5,931 nucleotides of DNA, taken from contig QHRC01000090.1 of the NCBI GenBank assembly GCA_003219995.1, positions 1 to 5,931 on the forward strand. The letters are read 5' to 3'. The notes under the pieces were generated by a model. That model ran no database searches and was not told the DNA's origin. It saw only the letters and a list, made by a program, of their open reading frames with translations. Each line of letters starts with the position of its first letter. Position 1 is the stretch's first letter. The position numbers and the translations under genes are program-made. The stretch is from Verrucomicrobiota bacterium (GTDB lineage Bacteria > Verrucomicrobiota > Verrucomicrobiia > Chthoniobacterales > UBA10450). Shown here in pieces: positions 4,887 to 5,931 of this stretch.

Positions 4887-5931
4887 CTAATTGTGACTCG
4901 CCGCGGTAAGTACGGCCGGCGATTGCCGTCCGAGTCTCGCCACATGTGCAGCCAACTCGGAAAGAATGGTTTGGAATTCCGGGATCGCAGAGACGGTATC
5001 AAAGCGTGGATCGAGTCGAGTCGATCGGTAGTCAATCCATCCGGCATCAATCGCGGTCCTGAGATCTTTTAAAGAATCCGCAGATTTACCGAGCATCGCC
5101 TCTACCGCCGACAGGCGATACAATGCTTCCGCATCGTTCGGGGCTGAAACCAGCCTCTGCTTCGTTGTACTTGAAACGTCGAGCAGCAGTGCCCGTGCAC
5201 CGGCCTCGTCGCCAAACTCAATTTTAATACGCGCCTTCGCCGAACGAAAATCGACCGCGCCGCCATAGGCACCGTCTCTTCCGCCGCCGAGAGGGTCATT
5301 GCTCTCAAGCTCGGTGTAAAGTTGCTCGGCCTCGCCATAGTTGCGGGCGAACAATTCCACCAACGCGGCGAACTGCTTTGCGATCGGGGCATCGGGATAG
5401 TGCAGAAGTTGGGACCGGCAAATATCACGTGCGCCGTTAACGTCTCCTGCAAGCAATCTTAGGCGAGCCAAACCCAACCAACCTTCGGGTTGGTCAGGTC
5501 GAAATGTTGTAGCGGACTTGTATGTTTGCTCTGCTTCTTGATCAGCGCCCAAATCGGCCAAACAATCGCCTAAAAGAGCGTCGTAATCTGCCGGTTGATG
5601 CTGACTAAGTTTGGCCTTTTTGTACCAAAGAATCGCACGGTCGGGTCGACCGAGTGCTCTCCATGTGTAAGCAATTTGTCCAAACGCCCTTTCGCTGCGA
5701 TCGCCGAATTCAATCGATTGAAATCCGTGCTCAAGTGCCTCGCGGTAGCTTCCGTAACTGACGAGAACGGCGCATAACGCGCGTTGCGCGGTAGGATTGC
5801 GCGGCGCGAGCCGAACCGCCTCGCGCCCTACTTCCGAGGCTCTTCGGGCTAATTCAGGCTTGGCGGAAAGAAGGTCCCTGCCCATGCACGCCATGGATAG
5901 AAACGAACGTGCGCTAATCGAGCGCGGTTCT
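4887..5931 (-). CDS. TPR-repeat protein, C-terminal part (5' end outside window)
   Basis: The frame is open from the right edge (first full codon at 5930-5928) to TAG 4889-4887, giving 347 visible residues. An in-frame ATG lies at 5894, but the coding-like frame continues past it (EPRSISARSFLS), so the true start is probably outside. Numbering from that Met, degenerate 34-residue tetratricopeptide units are visible at about 34-67, 68-100 (AYTWRALGRPDRAILWYKKA), 101-134 (LLGDCLADLGADQEAEQTYK), 135-168 (WLGLARLRLLAGDVNGARDI), 169-202 and 255-288 (ALYRLSAVEAMLGKSADSLK). The tail RLDPRFDTVSAIPEFQTIL (293-311) is the closing motif often seen in long TPR proteins whose N-terminus is a Ser/Thr kinase, adenylate cyclase or winged-helix regulator. 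TPRs serve as protein-protein scaffolds, and the partner is unknown. It is the upstream gene of a likely two-gene operon with the NHLP-like protein. Confidence 0.85.
   Translation of the reverse strand, partial: EPRSISARSFLSMACMGRDLLSAKPELARRASEVGREAVRLAPRNPTAQRALCAVLVSYGSYREALEHGFQSIEFGDRSERAFGQIAYTWRALGRPDRAILWYKKAKLSQHQPADYDALLGDCLADLGADQEAEQTYKSATTFRPDQPEGWLGLARLRLLAGDVNGARDICRSQLLHYPDAPIAKQFAALVELFARNYGEAEQLYTELESNDPLGGGRDGAYGGAVDFRSAKARIKIEFGDEAGARALLLDVSSTTKQRLVSAPNDAEALYRLSAVEAMLGKSADSLKDLRTAIDAGWIDYRSTRLDPRFDTVSAIPEFQTILSELAAHVARLGRQSPAVLTAASHN

Overview
The window looks like a chromosomal segment from a free-living bacterium of moderately high GC. The most lineage-informative gene is the short DciA/DUF721 protein at 2624-2983. 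Its N-terminal AEWRGL and C-terminal FGAKVIRDVRFRVG resemble, from memory, versions in Verrucomicrobiota, including soil Spartobacteria/Chthoniobacterales types. That assignment is an inference. Ribosome binding sites are weak or absent in front of most genes, the clear exception being the gene starting at 4871.

Layout: (1) 1-280, plus strand, the C-terminal third of a creatininase-family amidohydrolase cut by the window edge. (2) 342-877, minus strand, two tandem small genes for exported, helical proteins that share a C-terminal pattern and converge on the creatininase gene. (3) 878-1056, a divergent intergenic region holding a 33-bp near-perfect palindrome flanked by exact 8-bp direct repeats, which is a mobile-element-like signature. 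No convincing -35/-10 pair was seen there. (4) 1057-2475, plus strand, a complete rpoN (sigma-54). (5) 2476-2623, a spacer filled mostly by a second, longer imperfect palindromic repeat. (6) 2624-2983, plus strand, a DciA-like protein. (7) 3090-4511, plus strand, an animal-type haem peroxidase. (8) 4503-5931, minus strand, a two-gene unit: a TPR protein (5' end outside the window) followed by a 122-residue protein whose body resembles the nitrile-hydratase-like leader peptide (NHLP) family. Its stop overlaps the stop of the peroxidase gene tail to tail.

Functionally, rpoN and dciA are housekeeping genes of transcription and replication. The creatininase-family enzyme, the peroxidase and the TPR/NHLP pair are accessory, and no single pathway links them. 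The most unusual items are the palindrome with direct repeats, the NHLP-like protein without any visible modification enzyme, and the substitutions at expected haem-pocket positions in the peroxidase. No rRNA, tRNA, CRISPR array, transposase or integrase was seen.
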